DNA of 64,000 nucleotides from Austropuccinia psidii (taxonomy: Eukaryota; Basidiomycota; Pucciniomycetes; Pucciniales; Sphaerophragmiaceae). Both the position numbers and the translations under genes were made by a program. Positions 10,432 through 22,259 of this stretch are shown in pieces; the stretch's first letter is position 1; every line of letters begins with the position of its first letter. The notes under the pieces are model-generated. The model searched no databases and was not told the origin of the DNA. It saw nothing but the letters and a program-made list of their open reading frames with translations. The stretch is from the NCBI GenBank assembly GCA_023105745.1, contig JALGQZ010000008.1:26301866-26365865 (forward strand), in the 5' to 3' direction.

Positions 10432-12545
10432 CTACAGGTCCTCATAAAATGACGGACTTAAGCCAGCTTTGGCACGATCTACGGACGACAAAACGGACAA
10501 TCAGAATAAGCACAAATATTGGACGGTAGCCATGAGTAAAACATACCTGCCGCATTGAATGGCGGTTTCAATTTACCAAAGAAGTGATCCTTCACCTGTT
10601 TAAGATTGCACAATAACCTTTTACTTCAGACTCTTCAGCTTAATATGAGAAGTAGTGGAAAGCCAATCTCAATCTTACCTGACTGCGAAAAACATTAACT
10701 GGATCCAATTTAGGCTCAGAAGTGTTACAGATGTAACATAACCAACGATGACCTGTAAAAACTTGAGACTCAGTAACTTGATTACAGTGTAATTGTGGGA
10801 AAAAAACCCACCGGCAGCCACATGAGTCACTTCGTCGGCGTGAATGATTTCAAGCGATGAGGCTGTTTCGTGCTGTAAAAAAAGTGAGAATTTAACTTAA
10901 TGGTCACGCCAAGCATTAAATTTGTAGCATGCTGTTTCATACGTCACCAGCATCTCGGACTCTTTTGATTTGAGTAGGATTTACATCCAAACCGCGAGCT
11001 CTGAAAAATGGGATTGGAATGAGTAAAAAACCAATCAATGAGCTTGGCATGATTCCCCGAAAACGCACTCATGAACAAGCTTTCAAAATGAATTAGGATG
11101 ATGTAACAATAAGCAAAAAACGAGTCAAACTCGAGTTGATGAAAAAAAAAGGTCAAAGCATGACTTAGGAAGACCAACATGTATGATGCAGATTCGAGAA
11201 GTTAGCGAATGAGCAGTATCACGAGCGGATTGCCATAAACCTGGGTTGGTGAGGGCAAAGAAAAAGACTAATTCAGACGTGATGGGATGAATGTGAAATG
11301 GAAGTAGCAAGACAGACCATCATGGATGGGCAGTTGGCCCCAGTCACTACCTAACCTTTTAAGAGCTTCTCGAAGTAAAGTGAAATGTTTGGCTTCATCT
11401 TCTGCTACCTAATTTTAGAGGCCCTTGCCTGAGTGTCAATTCGTCACATTTGAGATATGGAGTCAATAAATGATTTTTCAATGGTAAAAGATCACCGACC
11501 TACTTTTGCAAAGTCAGTGAAGAATGCGCGAGGTAGCTTTTTTCCACCAACTAGCTCGTGAGCGAATCGAGTGATGATATCCCAAGCAAGATCGATTGCC
11601 CAAAGCTCAATGTTGGCTAGGGCATGTAAAAGTTTAATTCGACTAGCGACACTACCACCTTTACCCCGTTTCAAGACATCGCCAGGTTTGACGAGTTGTA
11701 CTGCTTCTCTGGTAGGTTGATCAGGAGGTAAAGAGAATCCAGATGGTGTTGCCGAGGAGGGGAAAATGGCCAGTTGACCTTTTCTAAAGGACTGAAACGC
11801 ATGACGAGTGAATTGAATTTTTAATTCAGGGGATGGAGTTCTTAAGATGATAGCGCCCCATTCCAGCAATGATTTTGGCGGAGGTCGGTCGAGCGATGAA
11901 ATTGAAGTTGATAAGCTTTCTGAATCCAAATGAGGTAGCGCGAATCCTGTATAGAAGCCAATGGTATGAATGAGCCAAACGGAATGTCAAGATACGAACC
12001 CAAGGATGTTATCCAAGCTAGTTTAATCAGAGACGAGAAACAGACGTTGAGAAACAGGGCGAAGAGCAACAAGGGACCAATCGGTTGCGCCAGAGGGATA
12101 GTCCAGATAAAGTTTTCCATCTTTTGTCAGAGTAGGAAAGACACAAGCCTTGAGTCCTGAAGAAGATTGGCCTGTGCGTAAGTTGAAGTCATAACTTCGA
12201 GAGCAAGATGAGGAAATATTTAATCAATGCGAGTGATGTCAAGGAGGAATGAAGGAGCTGATCGTACTTGTGCCAAGGACAGATTGCGACGAGGCCATCG
12301 TCCTCTATCTGGATCTGGGCGTCTGCCATTGAGGCTCCAAGATGAGGACATTCCTCTTCCATGGCATGCCATTGCCGAGCTGAGGTTGGATTAAGATCTT
12401 TGTGATGAGATGGAGAGGAAGGCTGATCATGGTCGGTGGCATAGATTATGATAGAATGATACTTTGATCCCAATGAATCCGAGCGAACCGAGACGATATA
12501 TCGTGAGTGAAGATTGAGCTGGTCCAGCTGGCCGATTAGGATCAT
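10432..12545 (-). CDS. Rieske [2Fe-2S] and DUF455 ferritin-like fusion protein, 11 exons
   Basis: Exons read from the right: 12545-12268, 12194-12046, 11946-11504, 11408-11318, 11240-11179, 11079-11069, 11000-10943, 10872-10812, 10752-10679, 10595-10547, 10478-10432. The introns are GT-AG, and the exons sum to 1323 nt, or 440 residues plus stop. The N-terminal third is a Rieske domain with CPHLG and CPWHNYDF supplying the two Cys and two His cluster ligands. The rest is a DUF455 (PF04305) domain with ANIELWAIDLAWD, FAKVAEDEAKHFTLL, HLVHEARGLDVNP and EIIHADEVTHVAAGHRW. Its Glu/Asp/His pattern is that of a ferritin-like di-metal four-helix fold related to MiaE-type enzymes. The substrate is unknown. 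All splice phases join without frameshift, so the gene looks intact. It is the only confident host gene here. The exon at 11079-11069 is 11 nt. Confidence 0.88.
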
Positions 12546-12774
12546 CGTATGATTCGTGTCGATGGATGGATTCTGATTGGATCGTCAATCGATGGCAGCC
12601 AGGATTCAGGAAGAATGATTCCAAATGGAAGAATCCAAACGATGGACGAATCCAAAAATCTCCATCCAAAATCACGAGAACAGGCTCAAAACGTCGGAGT
12701 CTCAACCTCATCCTCACGCTGCCTTCCACATCCAACCGTGACTCAAACCGTGGATAGTTTCTTGAAGGCTTCCA
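12546..12774. promoter_or_regulatory. Intergenic region between divergent genes
   Basis: This lies upstream of the Rieske/DUF455 start codon and upstream of the candidate plus-strand gene. It contains many short repeats of GATTC, GAATC and GATGG. No TATA box or clear operator was seen. A plus-strand open frame begins at 12549, but it starts three bases from the divergent start codon and is probably not coding. Confidence 0.35.
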
Positions 12775-13123
12775 ATGCTCTCACTGGCCATCGATTCTTC
12801 GCTTCGTCTACGACAACAGACAACAAGGGTCTCTTCGTTCGGACTGGTACAATCCCATGGCAATACGCTCACGGCGCCTAGCCTGCTTTGCAAACCGTCG
12901 TCCAGGAGGTCTCGATCCAAGTCATCGTTCCTTCACCACTAACTGACTTGGCCTAGGCAATCCGGCTATCCCCTTCCAGCGGCGGGTTGGGCAGTCAGAG
13001 CTATCGTTGGAGGACTCATAAGTTTGTCTTGTCGGATGGCCCAATCGATTTCGACATGCCCTTCATTCTTACAGGCTAGGAATGAATTCAAAGTCAAAAG
13101 TATCTCGTTTGATAAAGTTTTAG
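12775..13123 (+). CDS. Candidate small gene, possibly mitochondrial (uncertain model)
   Basis: Proposed exons are 12775-12908, 12957-13025 and 13075-13123, with GT-AG introns of 48 and 49 nt, giving 83 residues. The N-terminus (MLSLAIDSSLRLRQQTTRV) is basic and Ser/Thr-rich like a mitochondrial presequence. The centre, GYPLPAAGWAVRAIVGGLIS, could be a short membrane segment. All three plus-strand frames are largely open over 12700-12910, so the choice of frame is weak. The first intron has a good branch site (CTAAC) before CCTAG, which supports splicing there. The region could also form the 5' exons of the next gene. No family was recognised. Confidence 0.3.
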
Positions 13124-13143
13124 TTTTGTCAATATTTTAATCG

Positions 13144-13969
13144 ATGAATCTTTTCTTCTTCTTGGTCGTGCCGGTCGGTGCCGCCGTGGTCGCCTTTTAT
13201 TTCTTGTAGGTCTTCTCGGCGAAACCTGACTGACTGAAATGCTCAGGCTGATGATCCTGTCCTATGCACACTTTGTGAATCACTTGGTAATCGGAATCGG
13301 ATTAAAATCTCAAGTAAAAGGAAAAGACAATCTAATCATCAACTCGGATTAGGCCTCAAAGGCCGCAATTATCTCATCCCATTCCAGCTTCCTAATAAAC
13401 CTCGGCCTCAATCTTCTCAGCTTGGTGCCCATTTGCCTTCGGTATCAAATCGTCAAGAGCGAGATCCATCAATCCGTTCAAGCTGGGAGCCCCAAAGACC
13501 TCCTAATGCTACGCCCACATCTCGTGCTCCAAACGTCAATGTCGATTTTGAGGGTAATGGGGTCATTAGCAAACTTCCTTCAGAGAAGATACCAGTCCGT
13601 CGACAAATACCTCCTTCTCTCCCCACAAGGGCCGTACCCTCCATCTCCCCAGCGCATGTCATCAGTCTCGAGACATCGCCGACATCTTCGGTCGAAGTTG
13701 AGGAGCAAAAACTTGCCATCAACCAAGCTGACCAAACCCAATCAGAGGAACCTCATCAGGACCTTCAGCCACGGTTGGAAGACGCTCTCAAGAAGATCAT
13801 GTCCAAAAAAACTGAACCGCTTCCTCGCTATACTTCAGGTGACGCCATGTCGTTCAATAACTTTAATCCACGCATGTCCTTGAAGCAAGACAACAGTTAC
13901 CACAGACGACTTGAGTCAAGTTATCAGGCGCCGCCCATTATTCCACGTTTTAGGAATGACATTCAATAA
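13144..13969 (+). CDS. Uncharacterised gene with membrane segment and disordered C-terminus
   Basis: The well-supported part is one open exon, 13247-13969, preceded by an in-frame stop at 13235 and an acceptor TGCTCAG. It codes for a Cys pair (CTLC), a basic stretch (KISSKRKR) and a long Pro/Ser/Arg-rich region likely to be disordered. It ends in IPRFRNDIQ and TAA. Just upstream, ATG 13144 begins a strongly hydrophobic segment, MNLFFFLVVPVGAAVVAFYF, followed by a donor-like GTAGGT at 13206. That donor would join the exon in a different frame, so the exact splice is unresolved. GC content and CpG presence match the neighbouring host gene. I do not recognise the family. Confidence 0.45.
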
Positions 13970-15340
13970 ACCAATTTCGTCTTAAACTCTGGCCAGTGGT
14001 ATAATTCGGAAAGAGAGTTTCGCTTCGTTCCCAGCTTGCTATCCAATTTCAGTTTCACCTCTTTTTGAAAGTTCGTATTAACACAAACTTGTATAATATT
14101 ATAAAATTGTAGTAGTTTCTTGCTTTGAAAATAAAACCCTTTGATGGAGTCAAATTGAGAGAATGATATGAAAAGATGACAGTTTAACACTAGAAGTATA
14201 TCATCTAGATGTACTAGATCGGCAAAGATTTTATATCAAACTCATTCCTTAAACGTTCTAGCTGAGAGGATGGACTTTTCTTTAATCCAAAGGAATATGT
14301 TTTTTGAACTTGTCTCTCAAAGTAGATAATAAGTATTGCGGAATTTTGGTTGTTTTTACACAAAGAGCAAAAGAATATCCAATCTTCATTCTTTTCTTTT
14401 TTCTTATCTTTAAATGACAAATACCTCTTCACCCTTTAATGTTTTTTTATTGAAATTATATTTCCTTTATGTATGTATCATAAATATGGATATGGTAGTG
14501 TTAGGTTCAAATAAGGCTTTGGTAAAAAACATATAGGGCCTCAGTTGTTTTTACCAAAAATAAAATACAAAAGAACTCCAAAGCATCTTCTATTGGGGGT
14601 TGTTTTTGTTGACAAAGAAATGTGCCAAATACCATTTTTTCTCCTATTTTTTTCCACCACATTTTTTTTTTTGGAATTATTTGAGAAATATCAACACCTA
14701 TGAAGTTTTTTATAACTTGAATAAAATTTAATTTGTTTTGGTTTTTATAAACAATTTGTTTTTTTAGAAAAAGAAGATTTTTCTTATTTTTTTTCTTATT
14801 CATTCACTAAAAAAAATTGTGTAGTTTTTTCTACTCAACTTTGCTAATTCTTTTCTTATTTTTGGATAAAAGGTTAACAAAGTGATCAAAAAAAATCTTC
14901 CAGACTTCAATCGAATTTTATTAAATTACTCATTATTTTTTTGTTTTGAAAAATGCTTATTGATACAAAAATAATAAAATAAAACTATTATTTGAAAATT
15001 TCAAGCATAAAACAAATTACTTCAAAATACAAAAAAAATAGAAATGTAAATTCATTTTGAAAGTTGATCCAAAAAGCAAATGAATTATTTTATTCATTTA
15101 TAATCAAAAAAGAAGAAGAAAAGCTTATTCATTTATGAAAAAAATTGTCAAAACAATTGCTTAATTTAAATAAGTGAAGTATCTTGAGATTTTTTTTCAT
15201 AAAAATCCCAAGGATATATAAATTTGTTTTTTGATATTAATTTTTGAATATAAAATTTCTTTGTATTTCCCCCGAATAAAAGGAAATTAGTGAGTTCACA
15301 TAATATTCTAGTGAATTCATGTACATCTTTTCACACATTC
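13970..15340. other. AT-rich intergenic DNA
   Basis: No gene, RNA or repeat with clear ends was seen. Poly-T and poly-A tracts and short chance frames dominate. The right edge is the start of the Ba 5' LTR. Confidence 0.6.
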
Positions 15341-17306
15341 TGTGAACCTTTGAAATATGACCACATACCCAAAAAAGGTCACAAGAAATATTTAAAATAA
15401 TTACCTTAAAACTACAAAATTTCCATAAATTGGCATAAAACTTGGTTTAACTTAAGAACCAATGAATAAAAATTTGAAATAAATTAGACCATTGGATTCC
15501 CCATGGTAAAATACACATATACCATTTTTATGGCATATCTTTAAAGTCAATATTTAATGAGTTATAAGTAATAATACCTTATAAAAAACATAAATCCTTA
15601 ATTAAATCAGATACCAATGAAACAACATTTGAAATTAATGGTACCATTAGAATCTCCATAAAATTCCACACATAAAACAATTAAGAAGCTAATCTCCAAA
15701 GTCAATACTTAAGGAGTTGAGCTGAATATATGCACTTTTTTGGTCAACACATATATTCAAGGATTTTAGCTAATATCTTTTTAAATATGAATGATAGAGT
15801 GATGAACAAAAAAGAAAGTCATCACGTAATTACTGTATAAATACAGAAATGAACTTTATTTTACAAGCTATAAACAAGGTTAAAACCTGTAAGAGATTAT
15901 TGATTAAAATCAATACAACTGTTGACCACTTTGTTGTGAAAGTGGTCCAAACTTAAGAATAAGTAGACATTCAGATTCTACTAGTTCATTTGTGAATAAT
16001 GAAATAATTTTTATCATAAAATTCAGGGTATAACCCCTTGAAATCATGGTTTGAAGTTTAAAATATTAAATTTCGACAGAAAAGATGAGTTACAAGAAAA
16101 ATCATCAAAAATAGAGTTTTGATTATGTAATGAAATGCTCTTAGCAGCATGATAGGGTTATGCCAGGCTATTGGCATTCACTCTCTGAATTTCTGAAGCG
16201 TGTAAAACCGCAAAGTTATCAAGGATCAAAGTTTAAGCTTAATTTGATCATTTATGATCACTCACTGTAACCTTAAATTAAGTTTAACAGTCATATGAGT
16301 GATAAAATTGGTGAATACTGTTAGTTTATGATTAAAACTAATAAAATCCACAAATTTTGAGGTTCTGCCAAGCCTTGACTCCATCAAAACTTTGAGTTAT
16401 ATTGAAAACTCTAAATAATGGCATAATAATGAGATAAGATGGTTTGAGCATGATGTAATCATCACCAAACCTTAAAATACAGATCAATTTGAGTGGATAT
16501 GATCAGTTCACATCTACTAGAAGCCTTTTGGACTCCAGGAGGAAGGAATTTAATATAAATAGAGCTCTTTTTACTCTATTTCCCCCTCATACGCTTACAA
16601 AACATTAAATCATTAATTAAAAAGGTAATTTCTTTATTATTTATATATAAAACTTTTGTATAATTAAAAACAAAAGGTAAACTTATAATAATATTCATCT
16701 TTGATGTGATTATTGCAATTATTTAATTGTTTTGTTTAAATTTCTCTTAAAAACACCTCAATTCCATGTAAAATCAAGAAAATTTGTAATTTCTCTCAAA
16801 CTTTATTGTAACTACAATTTAAATAAGTTGAATTTACATTTCTAGGCATCAAATTATACAAAATTATTATATTAAGCATTAAAAGTAGGTTATTTCTCTT
16901 ATTCTAATAATTTTTCTCTATTATTAATTTAATAACTCTATAATTAATAGAAATAGTATTTATATTAATTTATAACTTTAATATTAGTAATATTATTGTT
17001 ATTAATTGTTTTTTATTAATAAAAACCAGTTTTTTACGCCTTTATTATTTGTTAGTAACAGTGATAAAGTGCTTTTAAATATATTAATTATCTTAGATTA
17101 ATATATTTATTTTATATATTATTTTTTATAATATAAATTATATTATTATATTTATTTAATAATATAATTATTTTATGCCATAATTATAATAATTCTTTAT
17201 TATTATAATTATTTTTATATTATTTATTTCATTTATAAGGAAATTCATAGTACAATAAGTAAAATATTAGTAATTTTTACTTATTGTTTCATAGTCAAAC
17301 CTTACA
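15341..17306 (+). repeat. 5' LTR of Ba (1966 bp)
   Basis: It begins TGTGAACCTTTG and ends AAACCTTACA. A TATA box (TATAAATAG, 16554-16562) precedes the expected transcription start. It matches the other family B LTRs on both strands across this window. The U5 part (from about 16620) is extremely AT-rich. Confidence 0.92.
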
Positions 17307-17813
17307 TTTGGGGGCCTGGCCGTGATATTTACTCTAAAAAGACCTTTAAAAAAATTCTAATTGGGCTTATCCAATAATAAATTATACTTCTAATCAAAAA
17401 AATTATATAATAATTTTATATTTTATTAATTTTCAAAGCTATTGAGGCATTTGGAAAGCAATTGTACTGTCTTACACGTGGTTTTTCACATCCTTTGACT
17501 TGCAAAAAGTTTCTTTGAGTGATTCTAGTGATTAAAAAAGATATTTTATAAACTAACAAGAATTTGATATTATAAATTAAGTTTAAAGAGAATCATATTC
17601 ATTTTTATTCCATTCTTTAAAAATAAAAACATAAAAGATAATAAAAAACATTAAAAACCAATAAAGAAGTTATTTTATTCATTTTGATTTCATTTCTTTA
17701 ATGATTTTCACTTTTTAAAATACATAAAAGCAATTTTTACATAGAAAATTGCCATATCTTACCAAAAATAACACTTCTTATATAAAAGACTTATATTTAT
17801 TTGTCTTTTTTAG
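17307..17813 (+). other. Primer-site-like sequence and leader of Ba
   Basis: TGGGGGCCTGGCCGTGA at 17309-17325 follows the LTR and matches the family A site with two differences. The leader after it has no long open frame. In the sister copies Bb and Bc it holds a short conserved ATG frame beginning MVFHI. In Ba this ATG is GTG. Confidence 0.55.
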
Positions 17814-18720
17814 TGTTTGAAGACAATCCAACAGAGGACAACCAAGCCACTGCTGAAAGATTGGTGGAAGAAACTTGCACAAGTTCTCCAACACCAATTG
17901 TCACTAAGAAAAAAAAGCTAAGAAATTAGACTTTCCAGGACTCTGAAGGTGAGTACCCCATTTATAAATTGCCATAAGAAGAATTCCTGTTCTGAAATCC
18001 TCTTATCTTCTTATTTTTCTTAAATCATGACTACCAGGAGAGGATCCCAATACTCCATCCAATCAGATGGAGCTGGACTCAGAGGTAGAATTGCTTCCTC
18101 AAAAGGGAAAAGGAAGGGAAATATCCCCAGTGGAACAGAATCCACACAAGGAAGTGCCTTATCCCAAAGGCAAGTCCCAGAAATGCCCACGATATCTGAG
18201 CCAGCGTTGGGACTAAGTATGAGTAACTCAAACAGGTACAAACCACATTCAGAGGGCTCAGATAGACATCTACATGAGCCATTACAAACAGTACTACACA
18301 GTGTACAAGGACAAAGATTGGGAAATGTTGCCCCAAATACACCAAGGAGTGATGAACTCCTGGCACATCCTCAGAATGTTCTTCAAGGAGGAGGAAATAG
18401 TGACATACTCCAATGGATGGAATCCACTATCATCCAAGCCTCAAATAAAGAAGATCAAGGAGTACCATGCCAAAAAGAAAGAGGCAAGCAAGGAAGAAGC
18501 CCCAGTAGCTTCTACCCGCAAGTCTCAAGTCAACCAACCTCCCCAAGAAGGGAGGAAGAACAACAAAAAGAATTGGAGGAAACCATATTCTCCAAGCTAC
18601 AGGATCCCAAAAATCCAAAAAGATGGCATGGACAATGTCTTCAACATGGCCAGAACCTTGATGGAATTCAAAGACAAAGAGGAGCAAAGAATGAGACAAC
18701 CCTATTCCCCAAAAAAATAA
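17814..18720 (+). pseudogene. Spliced +1-frame accessory ORF of Ba, first exon damaged
   Basis: The upstream exon 17814-17948 follows a TTTTTTAG acceptor and ends at a GTGAGT donor (17949). Compared with Bb and Bc it has a small deletion that breaks its frame. The acceptor at 18036-18037 lies just after the Gag ATG (18027), so the intron removes that ATG as in family A. The +1 frame from 18038 reads EDPNTPSNQMELDSE and then meets TAA/TGA codons near 18208-18214. It is open again to TAA at 18718, with NGWNPL, APVAS and YRIPKIQ conserved with family A. A second intron may skip the stops; none could be assigned with confidence. Confidence 0.45.
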
Positions 18721-18899
18721 CCTTGTCTCCTGATGTTGTAAATACTTTGACAGAGCTTAAAGATATAGTTTTACCTCTTAAAAACATTAAAAGTAGTTTA
18801 TTATATTTCCAAGCAATAAATAATAGCTTATCATCTTTAACAAAACTTGTTGTACAAAATAAAAAAGAAATTGATAACATAAAATTTATTTTTGAAAAG
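18027..18899 (+). pseudogene. 5' part of gag of Ba, interrupted by Bb
   Basis: An open frame from ATG 18027 (MTTRRGSQYSIQSDGAG) runs without a stop to the Bb insertion at 18899. The first about 230 codons overlap the +1 frame. The rest (SLSSLTKLVVQNKKEID) is predicted helical or coiled-coil. The remainder of gag-pol continues at 39989. Confidence 0.85.
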
Positions 18900-21800
18900 T
18901 GTAAGGTTTGACCATGAAACAATGAGTAAAAGTTACTAATATTTTACTTATTGTACTATGAATGTCCTTATGAATGAAATAAATAAGATAAAAATAATTA
19001 TAATAATAAAGATTTATTATAATTATGGCATAAAAATAATTATAGGGTATTGGTAAAAACACGTAAGCAAATTGGTAAAAACACGTAAGGGATGGTTTTT
19101 AAATGAAATATGGATATTTATGGCATTTATGATGCCATTAATGCCAATTGAGGTATTAAAAATTCCATTTATGGCATTGTTAATGCCATAAATGGCATTA
19201 ACAATGACATTAATGGCATTAACAGTGTCATAAATGGCATTGACAGTGCCATTAATGGCATTATCAATGAAATATTATTGATGCCATTAATGCCATTTAT
19301 GGCATCAACAATGCCATTTGTGGCATCAAAAATGCAACATTTCTGATGCCATTAATGCCATAAATGGCATTAATAATGCCACATTAACAATGCCATTAAT
19401 GGCATTACTAATATCATGAATGGCATTATCAATGCAATAAATGGCATAATGCCATTTATGTAACACCATACATGGCATTGTTAATTCCATTTATGTAATG
19501 CCACAAATGGACTTTTTGATTCCATAAATGGCATTTTTGATGCCATTTATGTTATAGTTAAGGCCATTAATTCCATTTTCAAGGCCAATGTTAAGGCCAT
19601 TTATGGCATTTTTAAATGCATAAATGGCATTGTCAAGGCCATTAAATTCAATTTATGGCATTTCTGTAATGTCATTTATGCCAATTTTCTGGCCATAAAT
19701 GGCATATGTATGTCATTCTTGATGCCATTTATGGCACTATTATGTCATTAGTGATGCCATTTATGGCACTTTTGATGTGATAAATGGCACTGTTAATTCC
19801 AAAAATTAAATTTTAACTTCCACTCATCATAAATTAAATTTTGAATTCAATTTATGTCATAAATGGCATTTGCAATTTAATTACAAACATGAACAAAAAA
19901 ACATAAAAAAACATGGACTTTTTGGGCCTACAAATGTTCTTGCAAAAAAATACCAAAATGTTGGGCTTCTGGTTTATTATTCTCAACATTCCCACCTTCA
20001 TTTTAAAAAAAAAATATTGAAATTCATAAGTGGGAACATGTTTAATGAATTTTTTCAAAAAAATGGGCCATTTTACCAAATTGCCCAAAATAGAAAAATT
20101 GGGCAAAAAAAAAAATGAAAACATTTGGGGACCTTCACATCCCATGTCGGAAAAAATATGGCAAAAAAAAATGTTAAAAATTCTCAAAAATGAGCCTGAG
20201 GAATTTTTATAAAAAAATTAGGTTACTTATGTGTTTTGGCCATAATTTTGTAAAAACACGTAAGGGCTTACGTGTGTTTACCAACACCCTAATTATATTA
20301 TTAATAAAATATAATAATATAATTTATATTAGAAAATATAATATAATAAAAATAAATATATTAATATAAAACAATTAATATATTTAATAGCACTTTATTA
20401 TTGTTACAAACAAATGATAAAGGCATAAAAAAATGTTTTTATTAATAAAAAACAATTAATAACAATAATATTACTAATATTAAAGTTATAAATTAATATA
20501 AATACTATTTATATTAAATAAAGGATTATTAAAAGAATAATATAGAGAAAATTATTAATATAAGAGAAAATAACCTACTTTTAGCACTTAATATAATAAT
20601 TTTGAGATATGTTTACGCCAAATAATGTAAATACAACCTATACAAATTGTATTTACAATAAAAAATAGAGAAATTACAAATATTCTTGACTTTTTACATG
20701 GAAATGAGTTTTAGAGAGATTTTTAACAAAAACAGTTAAACAAATGATTTAATCACATCAAAATTGATGATTATAATAAAGATGAACTTTGTTCTTTAAT
20801 AATATAAAAGCTTTATATATAAAGAATAAAGTTATTACCTTTTTTGTTTGTATTTATTTAATGTTTTTGATGCGCCTGAGGGGAAAACAGAGCAGCAAGA
20901 GCTCTATTTATAGTAGATACCTCCCTCCTAGAGTTCAACAGGCTTCTAGTAGACGTGTACTAATCATATCCACTGGAATTGATCAATATTTTAAGGTTTG
21001 GTGATGATTACATCATGATCGAACCTCATTACCTCATTATTATGCCATTATTTAGAGTTATCACTATAACTCTAAGTCTGATGACGTCAAAGGCTTGGAA
21101 GAACCCCAAATTTCGTGGATTTTATTAGTTTTAATCATAAACTAATAGTATTCACCAATTATATCACTTATATGACTGTTAAACTTAATTTAAGGTTACA
21201 GTGAGTGATCATAATTGATCAAATTAAGCTCAAACTTTGATCCTTAATAACTTTTAAAATTTACACGCTACAGCAATTAAGTGAGTGAATTCTGATAGCT
21301 TTACATAACCTTATTATGCTTCCAAGAGAATTTCATTACATAATCAAAACTCTATTTTTGATGATTTTTCTTGTAACTCATCTTTTCTGTTGAAATTTAA
21401 TATTTTAAACTTCAAACTATGATTTCAAGGGGTTATACCTTGAATATTATAATAACAAATACATCATTCTTCACGAATGAACTAGTAGAATCCAACTGTC
21501 TACTTTTTTTTAAGTTTGGACCACTTTCACAACAAAGTGGTCAACAGCTCTATTGAATTTAATCAATAATCCCTTACAGGTTTTAACCTTGCTCATAACT
21601 TATGAAATAAACTTCATATCTGTATTCCTAAAGTAATTTCGTGATGACTTTATTTTTTACTCATCACTCTATCATGCATAATTCAAGAGATATTAGCTAA
21701 AATCCTTGAATATATGCGTTGACCAAAAAAGTTCATATATTCAGGTTAATTCCTTAAGTATTGGTTTTGAAGATTAGCCTATTAATTGTTTTATGTGTGT

Positions 21801-22141
21801 AGTTTTATGGATAATCCAATGGTACAATTTATTTCACATGTTATTCCATTGGGTTTTGAAATAAATAAGTATTTGTGTCTTTTATAAGGTATTATTACTT
21901 ATAACTTATTAAATATTGACTTTACAGATATGTGATAAAAATGGTATATGTGTATTTCACCATGGGGAATCCAATGGTGTAGTTCCTTTTAAATGTTTAT
22001 TCATTGGTTTTTAAGTTAAACCAAGTTTTATACCAATTTATGGTATTTTTGTAGTTTTAAGGTACTTATTTTAAATGTATAATTATATTAAACATTTCTT
22101 GTGACCTGTTTGGGTATGTGGTCATATCTCAAAGGTTCACA
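18900..22141 (-). repeat. 3' LTR of Bb, with a nested hAT-like element
   Basis: On the plus strand it starts TGTAAGGTTTGACC and ends AAAGGTTCACA, the reverse complement of a family B LTR. Without the 1245-bp insertion and its extra duplication copy it is about 1.99 kb. The TATA box appears as CTATTTATA at 20904-20912. The adjacent polypurine tract (GGTGGTAGGGA on the minus strand) lies at 22142-22152. Confidence 0.92.
19045..20289 (+). mobile_element. Non-autonomous hAT-like element, copy 1 (1245 bp)
   Basis: It is flanked by an 8-bp duplication TAATTATA (19037-19044 and 20290-20297). Its ends are inverted (GGGTATTGG and CCAACACCC). Eight-base duplications and short terminal inverted repeats are typical of the hAT superfamily. 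The word AAACACGTAAG recurs near both ends in both orientations, as expected for transposase binding sites. No transposase is present. The interior (19090-19800) consists of degenerate, largely palindromic words of the type ATGGCATT and AATGCCAT. Confidence 0.82.
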
Positions 22142-22259
22142 TTCCCTACCACCAAAAAAGATTGTACCATAATCTGATATGTGTAATTAGGGTATCATCC
22201 ACTGTCCTACCTCTTCAATAGACTTTGTTAGTCTTGAAGCTCAATAATGCTTAACCTTT

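Noticed and set aside
12549..12881. 110-codon plus-strand frame as a separate gene
   Set aside because: It starts three bases from the divergent Rieske gene start, begins in repeat-rich DNA and competes with two other open frames.
13970..14803. Minus-strand frames of 70-100 codons
   Set aside because: Composition is Lys/Asn/Phe from poly-A/T tracts, with no domain and no splice support.
18900..18911. Apparent natural end of Ba Gag at KCKV
   Set aside because: The last codons are read from the inserted Bb LTR. The real frame continues at 39989.
19090..19800. Regular short repeats that might suggest a CRISPR array
   Set aside because: The words are degenerate, inverted and without unique spacers of constant length, and they lie inside a transposon with 8-bp duplications in a eukaryotic genome.
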